A stretch of 64,000 nucleotides of DNA. Source: Dictyobacter vulcani (lineage in GTDB: Bacteria; Chloroflexota; Ktedonobacteria; Ktedonobacterales; Ktedonobacteraceae). The position numbers were made by a program, and so were the translations under genes. A model generated the notes under the pieces. That model saw nothing but the letters and a program-made list of their open reading frames with translations, searched no databases and had not been told where the DNA came from. This document shows positions 55,083 through 63,586 of this stretch, in pieces. Location of the stretch: NCBI RefSeq assembly GCF_008974265.1, contig NZ_BKZW01000003.1, positions 248,001 to 312,000 of the forward strand, read 5' to 3'. Every line of letters begins with the position of its first letter. Position 1 is the stretch's first letter.

Positions 55083-56063
55083 ATGATAACAATTAATGAT
55101 GTGAGCAAAGTATATGGCCGGGGAGAAAAGGCGATCGTGGCGCTGGATGCCGTCAATCTGGCGGTACCACAGGGTGAAATATTTGGGGTACTGGGTGAGA
55201 GTGGCGCTGGCAAGAGTACCTTGATACGCTGTGTGAATCTACTGGAGCGGCCGACGAGTGGATCGATTATTGTCAATGATCAGGAAATTACCTCGCTGAA
55301 TGGACCTGCTTTGCGCAAGGCTCGTCAGCGTATTGGCATGATCTTCCAGCACTTTAACCTGTTAAGTTCGCGTACGATCGCGGAAAATGTGGCCTTTCCT
55401 TTAGAGGTCATGGGCTATAATCGGAGCCAGCGGCAGGAGCGTGTGAAAGAATTATTGGCGCTGGTTGGCCTGGAGAACCGCGCTCAGGCCTATCCAGCAC
55501 AACTCTCCGGCGGTCAGAAACAGCGGGTAGGTATCGCGCGTGCCCTGGCTGGAAAACCCGATGTCCTGCTTTCAGATGAAGCCACCTCAGCCCTTGATCC
55601 ACAAACTACGCGCTCTATCTTAGAACTGCTGCAGGACCTCAATCAGCGCATGGGGTTGACTATTCTCTTGATTACTCATGAGATGGGTGTGGTGAAACAG
55701 ATCTGCCACCAGGTCGCGATCTTAGAGGCTGGAAAAGTAGTTGAACAGGGACGCGTAAGTGAACTGGCGGCCCTGCCAGAGTCTCGTCTGGCCAGAAGCC
55801 TGTTCCCTCGTCTTCAGAGCTATGAGGCCCAGCCAGGAGCCAGAATTGTCACGATCACATTTGCGGGTGACACCGCTGATGAGCCGGTGCTCTCAAATGT
55901 GATTCGCCAGTTTGATGTGAATGTCAACATTTTAAGTGGCAATATCGAAAAATTTGGAGAACAACGCATCGGACAACTTCAAGCTGAATTTGTTGGTGGT
56001 CAGTTTGAGGCGGCCCTCAACTATTTGCGCCAGCTTGGACTACGTGTGGAGGTCGATGAGTAA
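55083..56063 (+). CDS. metN: Methionine ABC importer ATP-binding protein MetN
   Basis: 326 residues from the ATG at 55083, with GGGGAGA upstream. Walker A GESGAGKST, signature LSGGQKQRVGIARAL, Walker B DVLLSDEATSALDP. The C-terminal ~90 residues form the NIL domain (VLSNVIRQFDVNVNILSGN), which binds methionine and slows transport when internal methionine is high. Its stop overlaps the metI start by one base. Confidence 0.95.
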   Translation: MITINDVSKVYGRGEKAIVALDAVNLAVPQGEIFGVLGESGAGKSTLIRCVNLLERPTSGSIIVNDQEITSLNGPALRKARQRIGMIFQHFNLLSSRTIAENVAFPLEVMGYNRSQRQERVKELLALVGLENRAQAYPAQLSGGQKQRVGIARALAGKPDVLLSDEATSALDPQTTRSILELLQDLNQRMGLTILLITHEMGVVKQICHQVAILEAGKVVEQGRVSELAALPESRLARSLFPRLQSYEAQPGARIVTITFAGDTADEPVLSNVIRQFDVNVNILSGNIEKFGEQRIGQLQAEFVGGQFEAALNYLRQLGLRVEVDE

Positions 56064-56731
56064 TGGATTGGAATTATTGGTCATATCTCCTACCTGATCT
56101 CTGGCAGGCGACTCAGGATACCTTGTTGATGGTTGGTGTTTCAACTATTTTTACTGTTCTGCTTGGCTTACCTCTGGGTGTATTACTGGTCGTGACCGAT
56201 CGTGATGGCCTGCTCCATCTTCCCTGGCTGCACCAGATTCTGGGCTTTATTGTCAATATTGGAAGATCGCTGCCGTTTATTATTCTACTGGTCGCTATCA
56301 CTCCTTTTACGCGCCTGATTGTTGGGACCACCATCGGCACAACCGCCGCGATTGTCCCGCTGACGGTGGCCGCTATTCCTTTCTTTGGTCGTGTTGCTGA
56401 GACCTCACTGCGCGAAGTTGATGGAGGCGTGGTCGAGGCCGCTAAAGCCATGGGGTGTAATGGCTGGCAGATCGTACTCAAGGTTTTGATTCCCGAAGCA
56501 CTCCCCTCGCTGATCCTGGGTGTGACCATCACGATAATCAGTCTGGTTGGTTACTCCGCCATTGCTGGTGCCGTTGGTGCTGGCGGCCTGGGAGACCTGG
56601 CTATTCGCTATGGATATCAGCGCTTCGAGACAGGCGTGATGGTGGTTACGGTGGTACTGTTAATTGTCTTTGTACAAATTATTCAATGGATTGGTAATCG
56701 CCTGGCCGAACGTATGGCCCGCCACGCATAA
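56063..56731 (+). CDS. metI: Methionine ABC importer permease MetI
   Basis: 222 residues. Five membrane helices of the MetI type, with MVGVSTIFTVLLGLPLGVLL, then the EAA-like loop VDGGVVEAAKAMGCNGWQIV and VLIPEALPSLILG, then GYSAIAGAVGAGGLGDLAIRYGYQR. It works with MetN, and with MetQ outside. Confidence 0.95.
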   Translation: MDWNYWSYLLPDLWQATQDTLLMVGVSTIFTVLLGLPLGVLLVVTDRDGLLHLPWLHQILGFIVNIGRSLPFIILLVAITPFTRLIVGTTIGTTAAIVPLTVAAIPFFGRVAETSLREVDGGVVEAAKAMGCNGWQIVLKVLIPEALPSLILGVTITIISLVGYSAIAGAVGAGGLGDLAIRYGYQRFETGVMVVTVVLLIVFVQIIQWIGNRLAERMARHA

Positions 56732-56811
56732 TATTTTATTGTAGGTAGAGTTAGATAGTGTCATGGTCACTATGTATGCGTCTCGCGCCACACGGCGCTC
56801 TCACATGTTTC

Positions 56812-56887
56812 ATGTTGTTGCATCAGGGGCGCAATGCGCCCCTGATGCAACAACATAAAAAAGAGATTGGGGGCGTCAGCGCCCCCA
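56812..56887. repeat. Two-hairpin repeat family, copy F
   Basis: A 45-base perfect palindrome (22-bp arms, 56812-56856) is followed by AAAAAAGAGAT and a second hairpin GGGGGCG-TCAG-CGCCCCC. Layout matches the family, though the small hairpin sequence differs. Confidence 0.6.
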
Positions 56888-56937
56888 GGCTGGCATGAGG
56901 TTTACCACTTCCATGGGGATGGAAGTAAGACACATTT

Positions 56938-57630
56938 TTACTTTTGTGCGAGGATGAGCAGGCAGAAGAGCTGTTCAGCATGGGTAAGCATCAGTTCATC
57001 TGGAAGATAACCTTTTGGGACTTCTTTGATGGGCAATTCTATGACCTGCAGGATGGTCAGTCCGGCCCGGGTCAGCGCTTCCAGGTAGTCCTGGCGCGTG
57101 TGAGGCATATTGGGGAGCAAGTATTTTACCTCGGACTGGACAAATTGTGTCCGCCAGCCAGAATCTACGCTCGCCGGATGGAAGTCCGTGATGAGTAGAT
57201 GTCCACCTTTTTTGGTCACGCGTGCAAATTCCGCAACGGCATGATAGATATCCTGGACGTGGCAGAGCATCAGCGCGCTGAGCAATAGGTCAAACTCGTC
57301 TGTGTCAAAAGGAAGATCATGATCCAGTGAGGCCTGCAGGAAGTTGATTGCGAGTTGTTCATCCTGCGCAACTTTTTGCGCGACAGCCAGCATTTCGGGA
57401 GATTGATCCAGAGCCGTCACGGTCTTACCTTCGCGCGCGAACCTTAACGCATAGCGGCCCGTGCCTGTACCGATATCCAGCACTTTGTGGTAGGTGATCC
57501 GCGTTAAAAGCGGATCGACAAATGCTTCTTCCAGTGCGATCAGTGCATTGTTTTCCTGATCATAGGAAGCGGCCCACGCAGCATAGCCTTCCTGAGTGCT
57601 GATTTCTTTGACCTTTAGATCGTTGTTCAT
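56938..57630 (-). CDS. Class I SAM-dependent methyltransferase
   Basis: 230 residues; AAGGAG lies upstream of the ATG. Motif I VLDIGTGTGRYALRFA (about 50-65), then TALDQSPEMLAVAQ, then LLLSALMLCHVQDIYHAVAE, and GGHLLITDFHP. This is the Methyltransf_11/25 layout. The N-terminal AWAASYDQE is common in such enzymes. The substrate is unknown. Confidence 0.9.
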   Translation of the reverse strand: MNNDLKVKEISTQEGYAAWAASYDQENNALIALEEAFVDPLLTRITYHKVLDIGTGTGRYALRFAREGKTVTALDQSPEMLAVAQKVAQDEQLAINFLQASLDHDLPFDTDEFDLLLSALMLCHVQDIYHAVAEFARVTKKGGHLLITDFHPASVDSGWRTQFVQSEVKYLLPNMPHTRQDYLEALTRAGLTILQVIELPIKEVPKGYLPDELMLTHAEQLFCLLILAQK

Positions 57631-57940
57631 GATTACTCCTTCTGATCTAGTGAACTTTTGACGTGAGTTTAGCCGGAGAGCAACCTCCTTGTGTCATCAC
57701 GGTTTGGAGATTGAATGTGTGCGAAATTTCCTGATGAGTTGTAGCAATAATCTGAAAATATTTTTGTGTAGAATCTGATTATAAGCGAGCTTAAATTATA
57801 GCAGCTTCATAAAAAGCCTTCAAATGTGGAATAATTGTAGCCTTTCCATGTGTTTTAACCTATGCAGTTTTGCTACATAATTGATAGATTGTTATATAAC
57901 CACGTGATGTGTTTGTTAGTAGAAAGTGAGCATTTCATTG
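57631..57940. other. Gene-free stretch between divergent genes
   Basis: AT-rich, with no recognised gene or repeat. It should hold promoters for the methyltransferase (-) and the peptide-binding lipoprotein (+). Confidence 0.4.
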
Positions 57941-59575
57941 ATGTCCTCATTGCGGAAAAATCATCCGCGTTCGATATTTTTACTCTTGCTAGCTGTGCTT
58001 GTGATGCTGTTGAGTGCCTGTGGTGGAGCAGCCAGCACACCTGGCAAGGGAAGCACCACACCTGATACAAATCAAGTCCTTCGTTTCCCTAATGTGGGAA
58101 CTGCTGGTATTGGCAAGCTCGATCCAGCCAGTGGTCCAGACTCAAATTCCAACCAGGCCATTGACATGATCTTGACTGGTCTGGTGCGACACGATAAAGA
58201 TTTGCATGTGCAGCCAGATCAGGCGACTTCATGGGATGTATCGAAAGATAACAAAGTTTATACCTTTCATCTTCGTTCGGATGTGACTTTTTCTGATGGC
58301 ACTCCCGTCAATGCCCAGTCCTATGTCTACACCTGGACTCGTGCTCTGTTGCCAGAGGTGAAATCGCCCAATGCGCCAGTATTGGAAGAGTCGATTGCAG
58401 GTGCCAATGATGTTATCAACGGTAAAAGTAAAACCCTGAGTGGTGTCAAAGCCCTGGATGACCATACCTTACAGGTGACCCTGGTGCGACCAACCTCCTA
58501 CTTCCTGCAAGTATTAACCGTTTCCCTGTTCTATCCACTCAACCAGAAAGTGATTGAGAAATATGGTCAGGCGGACTGGGTAAATCATGCTGCAGGTAGT
58601 GGTATTGGTACCGGACCCTTCATGATCAAATCCTGGCTACATGGTTCTAAGATGATCTTTGCGCCAAACCCTCATTACTATGGCAAAAAGACGCAGCTCA
58701 AAGAAGTACAAATGTCCTTTATACGCTCGATTCCGACGGCATTCAAGGCGTATCAGTCTGGCCAGTTTGATTTTACCTGGGGTATCAGCGCAACAGATCA
58801 GTTGCAGGCCCAGAGCATGCCTGGTTTTGTTCGCAAGCCGGTTTTAGAGAGTGACCTGCTCTTCTTCAACAATAAGATGGCACCATTTGATAAACCTGCT
58901 GTGCGCCAGGCTTTTGCCGCTGCGATTGACAAAAAGACCCTTGCTAAAACAATCTTCCATGATACAGTTACTCCAGCCAGCACCATCGTACCTCCTGGCA
59001 TGCCTGGTGCTCAGCCCGACTATCCTGGTATTGCTTTTGATGCCAGCAAAGCTAAAGCACTCTTAAAATCTGCCTATCCTGATCTCAGCAAAGTTCCTGC
59101 GATCTCCTTCTCCTATCCCACCTCCCAGGTCGCACCCGACCTGGCGGAAGCCTTACAGCAGATGTGGCAGGATAACCTGGGTGTCAAAGTCAAACTGAAC
59201 GGAATGGAACTGACCACCTATAACGCTGAAACAACCAAGCGTACTGTCCAGTTCGGCTTTACACAATGGGGCGTCTACTTCCCAGATCCTTATGAGTGGT
59301 TGGACCTGAGCCTGCTTTCAACCTCGGCCAATAATAACGGCAACTGGAGCAATCCAGAATTCGACAAAACGGTCGCTCAGGCTGAGCAAACCTCCGGTGA
59401 TGCACGCCTGGCCCTGTATGCCAAAGCTGAGCGGATCGCCATCGACAACGTTGGCTGGTTGCCAATCGACCACCAATCGCAAGCGGCCATCATCCCCAGC
59501 AAAGTTCATGGCTTAACCTTGAACAGCAACGGCCTCTACTTCGGCGACTGGTCCGACATCTACATGACCAAATAG
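57941..59575 (+). CDS. Oligopeptide-type ABC substrate-binding lipoprotein
   Basis: 544 residues from the ATG at 57941. Signal peptide with lipobox LLSAC (Cys27). The SBP_bac_5 fold is clear: LDPASGPDSNSNQAIDMILT, then DNKVYTFHLRSDVTFSDGTP, then GSGIGTGPFMIKSWLHGSKM and AFAAAIDKKTLAKTI. It binds peptides or a similar solute and would feed an Opp-type importer. No permease or ATPase gene of that type lies here, so it is an orphan receptor in this window. Confidence 0.92.
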   Translation: MSSLRKNHPRSIFLLLLAVLVMLLSACGGAASTPGKGSTTPDTNQVLRFPNVGTAGIGKLDPASGPDSNSNQAIDMILTGLVRHDKDLHVQPDQATSWDVSKDNKVYTFHLRSDVTFSDGTPVNAQSYVYTWTRALLPEVKSPNAPVLEESIAGANDVINGKSKTLSGVKALDDHTLQVTLVRPTSYFLQVLTVSLFYPLNQKVIEKYGQADWVNHAAGSGIGTGPFMIKSWLHGSKMIFAPNPHYYGKKTQLKEVQMSFIRSIPTAFKAYQSGQFDFTWGISATDQLQAQSMPGFVRKPVLESDLLFFNNKMAPFDKPAVRQAFAAAIDKKTLAKTIFHDTVTPASTIVPPGMPGAQPDYPGIAFDASKAKALLKSAYPDLSKVPAISFSYPTSQVAPDLAEALQQMWQDNLGVKVKLNGMELTTYNAETTKRTVQFGFTQWGVYFPDPYEWLDLSLLSTSANNNGNWSNPEFDKTVAQAEQTSGDARLALYAKAERIAIDNVGWLPIDHQSQAAIIPSKVHGLTLNSNGLYFGDWSDIYMTK

Positions 59576-59599
59576 CATCATTCAGGTTAACTACCACCT

Positions 59600-59633
59600 C
59601 CCCATCCTATCAAAAATAGGATGGGGATTTTTA
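59600..59633 (+). terminator. Intrinsic terminator of the peptide-binding gene
   Basis: CCCCATCCTAT, a short loop, ATAGGATGGGG, then ATTTTTATG. It lies 25 bases after the stop codon. Confidence 0.88.
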
Positions 59634-59782
59634 TGCCCGTTTTATGTCAGAAACTCTATGTGGATACTTTATTTATAAAATCTAGCTCGCCTGACCCTCT
59701 TCAGCTAAGCTTTGAGCAAGCAGATTGGTAATAAATTGGCCATAGTCCTCTTGCATTATTTCAGGTGTGGAGTGTGTCCGAC

Positions 59783-59830
59783 GTGCGGCCGCGGCCGCAC
59801 CCACACCCGCAACCCGGCGCCGCAGGCGCC
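59783..59830. repeat. Two-hairpin repeat family, copy E (degraded)
   Basis: GTGCGGCCGCGGCCGCAC (59783-59800) is an 18-base palindrome, followed by AACCC and the small hairpin GGCGCC-GCA-GGCGCC. Flanks resemble copy D (GTGTGGAGTGTG before, AAAAAGGATAATGAAATAGC after). The long palindrome is eroded. Confidence 0.65.
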
Positions 59831-59868
59831 AAAAAGGATAATGAAATAGCCCTGCATTAAAAAAAAGC

Positions 59869-59897
59869 TTGACAACATATCTATAGCTCAGTATACT
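59869..59897 (+). promoter_or_regulatory. Consensus-like sigma-70 promoter
   Basis: TTGACA (59869-59874), exactly 17 bases, TATACT (59892-59897). The start would be near 59904. It drives a ~500-nt leader ahead of the RNHCP gene. Confidence 0.8.
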
Positions 59898-59935
59898 AAA
59901 AAAACAATCTTACTTTCTAGAAGGGTCTTTTTTTT

Positions 59936-59977
59936 ATGCAAGTCCTCTCAGTTTTGTTTGTGGCAGGTAATCGCTAA
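59936..59977 (+). CDS. 13-codon leader peptide ORF
   Basis: ATG to TAA encodes MQVLSVLFVAGNR. AGAAGGG lies ~12 bases upstream, longer than ideal. It sits about 30 bases after the predicted transcription start and just before a chain of hairpins. No further conservation can be checked here. Confidence 0.45.
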   Translation: MQVLSVLFVAGNR

Positions 59978-59981
59978 AAAA

Positions 59982-60262
59982 GTTGTACACATGTGTACAG
60001 AAGTACCAATGCATAGGTACTTCATTGCAGAGTAGATAGCTCTACTGGCTAAGCTACCTGTTTATTAAGTTTGCGCTATTTTCTTTGTCATCTGCTAAGA
60101 AAATACACCAGTGCAAACAGCTTGATTACACCTCCCACAAACCTCTCCATTTCTTTTTTCCACAATTTTTCTGTGCATTTGCATTAGCACGACCGCAGAT
60201 AGATTTTACCCAAAACAGTCTGCACAGAATGCTTATCGTCTTTTTCTTATAGCCTTAAGGCT
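59982..60262 (+). promoter_or_regulatory. Structured leader of the RNHCP gene
   Basis: Successive hairpins: TGTACA-CATG-TGTACA (59982-59997), GAAGTACC..GGTACTTC, AGTAGA-TAGC-TCTACT with overlapping TAGCT/AGCTA alternatives, ATTTTCTT..AAGAAAAT inside GTTTGC..GCAAAC (60067-60118), TTCTGTGCA..TGCACAGAA (60169-60227), and AGCCTTAAGGCT. Overlapping options suggest refolding. No known riboswitch class is recognised. Confidence 0.5.
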
Positions 60263-60420
60263 CTAGATAGGAAGTAATTTTTTATGGGTAATTATATGAC
60301 AATACATTCAGTCCTCTCTTCTTTTTGCGCCACTTTACAGACTGCACGATGGGCAGGGGTGGCGCGCTGGCGAACAACATATTATCCACCTTTTGTTTAT
60401 AGAAGAGATGAGGACACCCA

Positions 60421-60876
60421 TTGCGCAGAACACGCAAAGATGCATATAATTCCTATTCCGAATATTCCACACATAAAACCAGCCGTCAGCATCGGCATAG
60501 CCGCTCGACAGAAGAAGTCTTTAAATGCCGTAACTGCCGCCGCTTCATTGGTCCTTTGCCGTATGGAGGCTATCATCGGAACCATTGTCCTTTCTGCCTC
60601 TACTCACGCCATGTGGATACCAGTAAAGGCGATCGCTTAAACGAGTGCGGTTCAAGGATGGCTCCGATTGGTTACTTTCAGCGCTCGAACGGGGAGTATG
60701 TACTGGTGCATCGCTGTCTGGGATGTGATTTTGAGCGCTTCAATCGCATCGCAGGTGATGATGATTTTGATCTGGTGCTGACTTTGCCACTGGTAGCAGC
60801 GCGTACCAGCCAGGACGTGAAACGGCAACGATTACAGCAGTGGCTGGAAGGTTCTGGAATAATCGAAGGAGACTAG
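60421..60876 (+). CDS. RNHCP-domain zinc protein
   Basis: 151 residues from a TTG at 60421; a stop in the same frame at 60409 excludes earlier starts, and GAGG lies upstream. The N-terminal ~35 residues are basic. The RNHCP domain has two Cys pairs: FKCRNCRRFIGPLPYGG, then YHRNHCPFCLYSRHVD, then a third pair in VLVHRCLGCDFERFNRIAGD. The C-terminus is helical. The family is widespread in Actinobacteria and Chloroflexi, and its role is not known to me. It lies behind a long structured leader, which implies regulated expression. The MFS gene is convergent to it. Confidence 0.82.
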   Translation: MRRTRKDAYNSYSEYSTHKTSRQHRHSRSTEEVFKCRNCRRFIGPLPYGGYHRNHCPFCLYSRHVDTSKGDRLNECGSRMAPIGYFQRSNGEYVLVHRCLGCDFERFNRIAGDDDFDLVLTLPLVAARTSQDVKRQRLQQWLEGSGIIEGD

Positions 60877-60957
60877 TTGCCAGTCTTTAATGGGCGGACA
60901 CGCTTTCTTTTCATAGCAATGCGTGTCCGCCCATTGGTTATATATAAGGGATGATGT

Positions 60958-62169
60958 TTAATCTACGGCACGAATAGCCGGATGTAGCAGGCCAGAGGCG
61001 ATGACAATGGCCGCTGTTGCACCGCCAATGATAAAGATTGGCGCCGCGCCAATGTGATCGGCGGCGATTCCAGCCAGCCCATAGCCAATAGGGACGAGTC
61101 CGGATGAGACCAGCATATCGATACTGGCCACACGTCCCAGCAGGTTAGCGGGCACAAACTCCTGTAAACTATTCATCCAGGCCAATCCCAGTGCGGTGAT
61201 GGATGCTCCCTGGATGAAGAATGCCAGGCAGATTCCTGCTACTGGCAGTGGCAGCCCCATAACCACCAGCATCAGACTGGCCAGCATCCAGGCACCATAG
61301 GTCAACGGTCCACGCCGCCGTAACTGTTTGAAATGTCCAAGCCAGAAGGCGATGATGAGCGAGCCTAGCGCTGAAAGAGCGTTGAGAAGAGCATAGAGGC
61401 CGATCTGGGATCCAAAGCGTTGTTTTATCAACAATGGCAGAGCTGCTTCGGCCGGACCATCCAGAAAAATGGTACTGACGCTGGCAACTACCAGTGTAAC
61501 CCAGAGCCAGGGAGAATTCAGGACTGTGCTGATGCCTGTACGTATATCTTGCACCACACTCTCCTCTTTTTCTACTGGTAGCTTGAGTATGGCTACACGC
61601 GGAAGCGCGATGATGCAGACCGCCGAAATGATAAAGGTCAGCGCATCCAGGGCGAATGCCAGGGAGGTACCGCCCAGCGCGATAATGGTGCCTGCGATGG
61701 CTGGACCAATCAGCCCGGCCGCTTTGGTGCTGATGCTTCTTAGGGAGTTGGCACCAGGTAGCATCTCAGCTGGCACCAGATCTGGTAGCAGTGCTGTGTA
61801 GGCAGGATAGAAAAATGCCTGCACGATGCCAAACAGTGTGCTCATGATAAAGATTTGCCAGAGTTCTAGCCGTTGCTGGAAGGCTAGCAACGCGATTAGA
61901 AGAACCACTCCTCCCCGCAGCAGGTCTGATGTCAGCATCAGGCTCACGCGTGGCAACCTGTCTACTGCCACACCGCCAAACAACAGACAGAGAAGCATCG
62001 GAATTGTTGAGCAGATGAGCACGGTTCCCATCGCCGTGGCGGAACCAGTTTTCTCCAGTACCCACCAGGCTAGCGCAATCGTATGCAGGCTATCACCCAG
62101 ACGCGAAATGATTTGTCCGGCCCAGAGCAGGACAAAGGAGCGGTTTGAGAATGCACGCAATAGTGGCAT
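60958..62169 (-). CDS. MFS exporter (EntS/MFS_3-like)
   Basis: 403 residues. About twelve membrane helices. The N-terminal NRSFVLLWAGQIISRLGDSL then IALAWWVLEKTGSATAMG is typical of MFS_3 multidrug or siderophore exporters. Motif A-like GGVAVDRLPR lies between helices two and three. The AGAGGA ribosome site is 13 bases before the ATG, which is long. A ~380-base leader with upstream ORFs precedes it. Likely exports toxic small molecules. Confidence 0.9.
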   Translation of the reverse strand: MPLLRAFSNRSFVLLWAGQIISRLGDSLHTIALAWWVLEKTGSATAMGTVLICSTIPMLLCLLFGGVAVDRLPRVSLMLTSDLLRGGVVLLIALLAFQQRLELWQIFIMSTLFGIVQAFFYPAYTALLPDLVPAEMLPGANSLRSISTKAAGLIGPAIAGTIIALGGTSLAFALDALTFIISAVCIIALPRVAILKLPVEKEESVVQDIRTGISTVLNSPWLWVTLVVASVSTIFLDGPAEAALPLLIKQRFGSQIGLYALLNALSALGSLIIAFWLGHFKQLRRRGPLTYGAWMLASLMLVVMGLPLPVAGICLAFFIQGASITALGLAWMNSLQEFVPANLLGRVASIDMLVSSGLVPIGYGLAGIAADHIGAAPIFIIGGATAAIVIASGLLHPAIRAVD

Positions 62170-62190
62170 TGGTGTTGTCTTATCCTCTCA

Positions 62191-62304
62191 TCATAGAAGT
62201 GAGGGAGCAATTCCGGCCGGGGCAGCTAAACAGCAAAAACCGTGGACAGTCAGAATGCTCGCCTCACGGTTTTTTTGCTGCTCTACAAGCAACATAAAGG
62301 CCAT
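62191..62304 (-). CDS. Short upstream ORF 2 in the MFS leader
   Basis: 37 codons from an ATG that lies within the CCCATGGCC arm of a hairpin. The frame spans the terminator-like hairpin at 62231-62280 and stops about 20 bases before the MFS ATG. A ribosome site is weak. It would be translated through the attenuator. Confidence 0.35.
   Translation of the reverse strand: MAFMLLVEQQKNREASILTVHGFCCLAAPAGIAPSLL
62231..62280. terminator. Terminator/attenuator hairpin upstream of the MFS gene
   Basis: CAGCAAAAACCGTG, a 20-base loop, and CACGGTTTTTTTGCTG. T runs occur on both strands, so it can stop transcription toward the MFS gene (five T on that strand) or away from it (seven T). Confidence 0.7.
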
Positions 62305-62441
62305 GGGCAATATCTTTCTATCACCCACGGCCCCTTTTTCAGCAGTTTTTAGCTATAATTTCATGCTAGATCCAGTTATTGCCAGCCTGAAAAAGGGCAT
62401 AGTACGACCGTGGGCCAACTGTCGAGGTTTATACAGCCCAC
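62299..62441 (-). promoter_or_regulatory. Mutually exclusive pairing segments of the MFS leader
   Basis: On the minus strand, in order: GTGGGC (62441-62436), GGCCCACGG (62416-62408), GGCCGTGGG (62332-62324), CCCATGGCC (62307-62299). Segment 1 pairs with 2, 2 with 3, and 3 with 4, but not all at once. This is the classic attenuator arrangement. Confidence 0.55.
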
Positions 62442-62499
62442 AATAATGCTTACGGAAAGCGCAATTCCGCAGCAATTTTACGTCATCCATACTATGCAT
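62353..62499 (-). CDS. Short upstream ORF 1 in the MFS leader
   Basis: 48 codons from an ATG at 62499 with AAGGG eight bases upstream. It covers pairing segments 1 and 2, so ribosomes reading or stalling here would decide which stems form downstream. A TATAAT with GGC before it lies about 60 bases upstream and is a possible promoter. Confidence 0.45.
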   Translation of the reverse strand: MHSMDDVKLLRNCAFRKHYCGLYKPRQLAHGRTMPFFRLAITGSSMKL

Positions 62500-62795
62500 C
62501 TAACATCCCTTACACCACAAAAAATTGCTATCTGTCTTTTTAATAGAGCTGATTATAGCCTACATGATTTTTTATCGGAAAGTCAAGCTGCAAATGAGTG
62601 GCGTTCACGATGGCTTTTTAATAGCAAACAAGCTATAAAATTGCTTTGAAGATCACAAAGACAACTATAGATTTCTATTTTGTTAGATAACAAAAGCAAA
62701 AGTGAGAAACGATAGACAAGACAAAACACGTAGCAAGGATGTATAATACTCAAAAGCCATGTGTAACAATTGTACAGAGCGGAAGGTCTGCCAGG

Positions 62796-63311
62796 ATGTT
62801 CAAAAAGGATAATTTTTTAATCCTACTTATTTTAGCCTGTTCCATCGTTATCGTGTACGCACTTCAGCTTCATCAAATGTTGTATGTCGTACGCTATATT
62901 GTTACCAGCGAAGCGGTCTTATTTACGTTTATCTTTGGCTTTAAGATCTGGCAAAGTCCAGCACGTTTAAAGCAAAAAGGGATGATGTTGTGCAGCCTGT
63001 TTCCTTTTCTTTGCGTCCTTATTTTAATTTTTCCATTCATGCACAACCCCTATCCTCAACTTGCCTCACAAGACGCGACGCTGCAAACATTGACGACAAT
63101 CAGTGCTTATTGGGAGGCTGGTTGTGGGAGCATCCTATTTTGTTTTGTCACCGTCTTTGCCATTAAAGTTCGTAAATTTTATGGCGAGTTAGGACGGCCA
63201 GAAATTGTGCCCGTACAGGAGCCCTCGGCGGTGCCACGGCGCAGGCGTGTAGTCTCGCTGGCCGAGGATAGCGTGTATGGCCGTCAACACCGTGAATATT
63301 TCCAACCTTAA
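62796..63311 (+). CDS. Membrane protein with four helices, unknown function
   Basis: 171 residues from the ATG at 62796. Four hydrophobic segments (about 6-25, 33-51, 64-84, 105-127) are followed by a basic cytoplasmic tail (PRRRRVVSLAEDSVYGRQHR). No family is recognised. It lies ahead of the GT20 gene in the same direction, with a long hairpin between them. Confidence 0.65.
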   Translation: MFKKDNFLILLILACSIVIVYALQLHQMLYVVRYIVTSEAVLFTFIFGFKIWQSPARLKQKGMMLCSLFPFLCVLILIFPFMHNPYPQLASQDATLQTLTTISAYWEAGCGSILFCFVTVFAIKVRKFYGELGRPEIVPVQEPSAVPRRRRVVSLAEDSVYGRQHREYFQP

Positions 63312-63380
63312 GCCAGTGTTTCAGGCTTGATCTTCAGAGCATCCTTGCCCTGGCCCACGTGCCTGGAAGATGTGCTTATT

Positions 63381-63438
63381 TTTGAGCAGTAGAAATTGCC
63401 GAACAGTAGTAACCATTCGGCAATTTCTACTGCTCAAA
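63381..63438. repeat. Perfect 23-bp hairpin ahead of the GT20 gene
   Basis: TTTGAGCAGTAGAAATTGCC plus GAA and its exact complement enclose a 12-base loop. No T run follows. It is another long perfect palindrome of the kind seen at many sites in this window. Confidence 0.65.
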
Positions 63439-63586
63439 TGTTGGTAATGAAAAATATTGCATACGGAGTTAATGAATTAAAAATATTCTATTATCATTTT
63501 CTTGCCATGTCTGTTACATTTTATATAGGTGGTACGTGACTAATAAGTACAAGAATTTGGTGTTATATAGAAGGTGGGGTCAGGCT

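Noticed and set aside
60284..60640. 118-codon plus-strand frame with AGGAAG upstream, overlapping the RNHCP gene
   Set aside because: Most of it is the shifted frame of the RNHCP domain. The first 45 codons could be a leader ORF, but no further support is visible.
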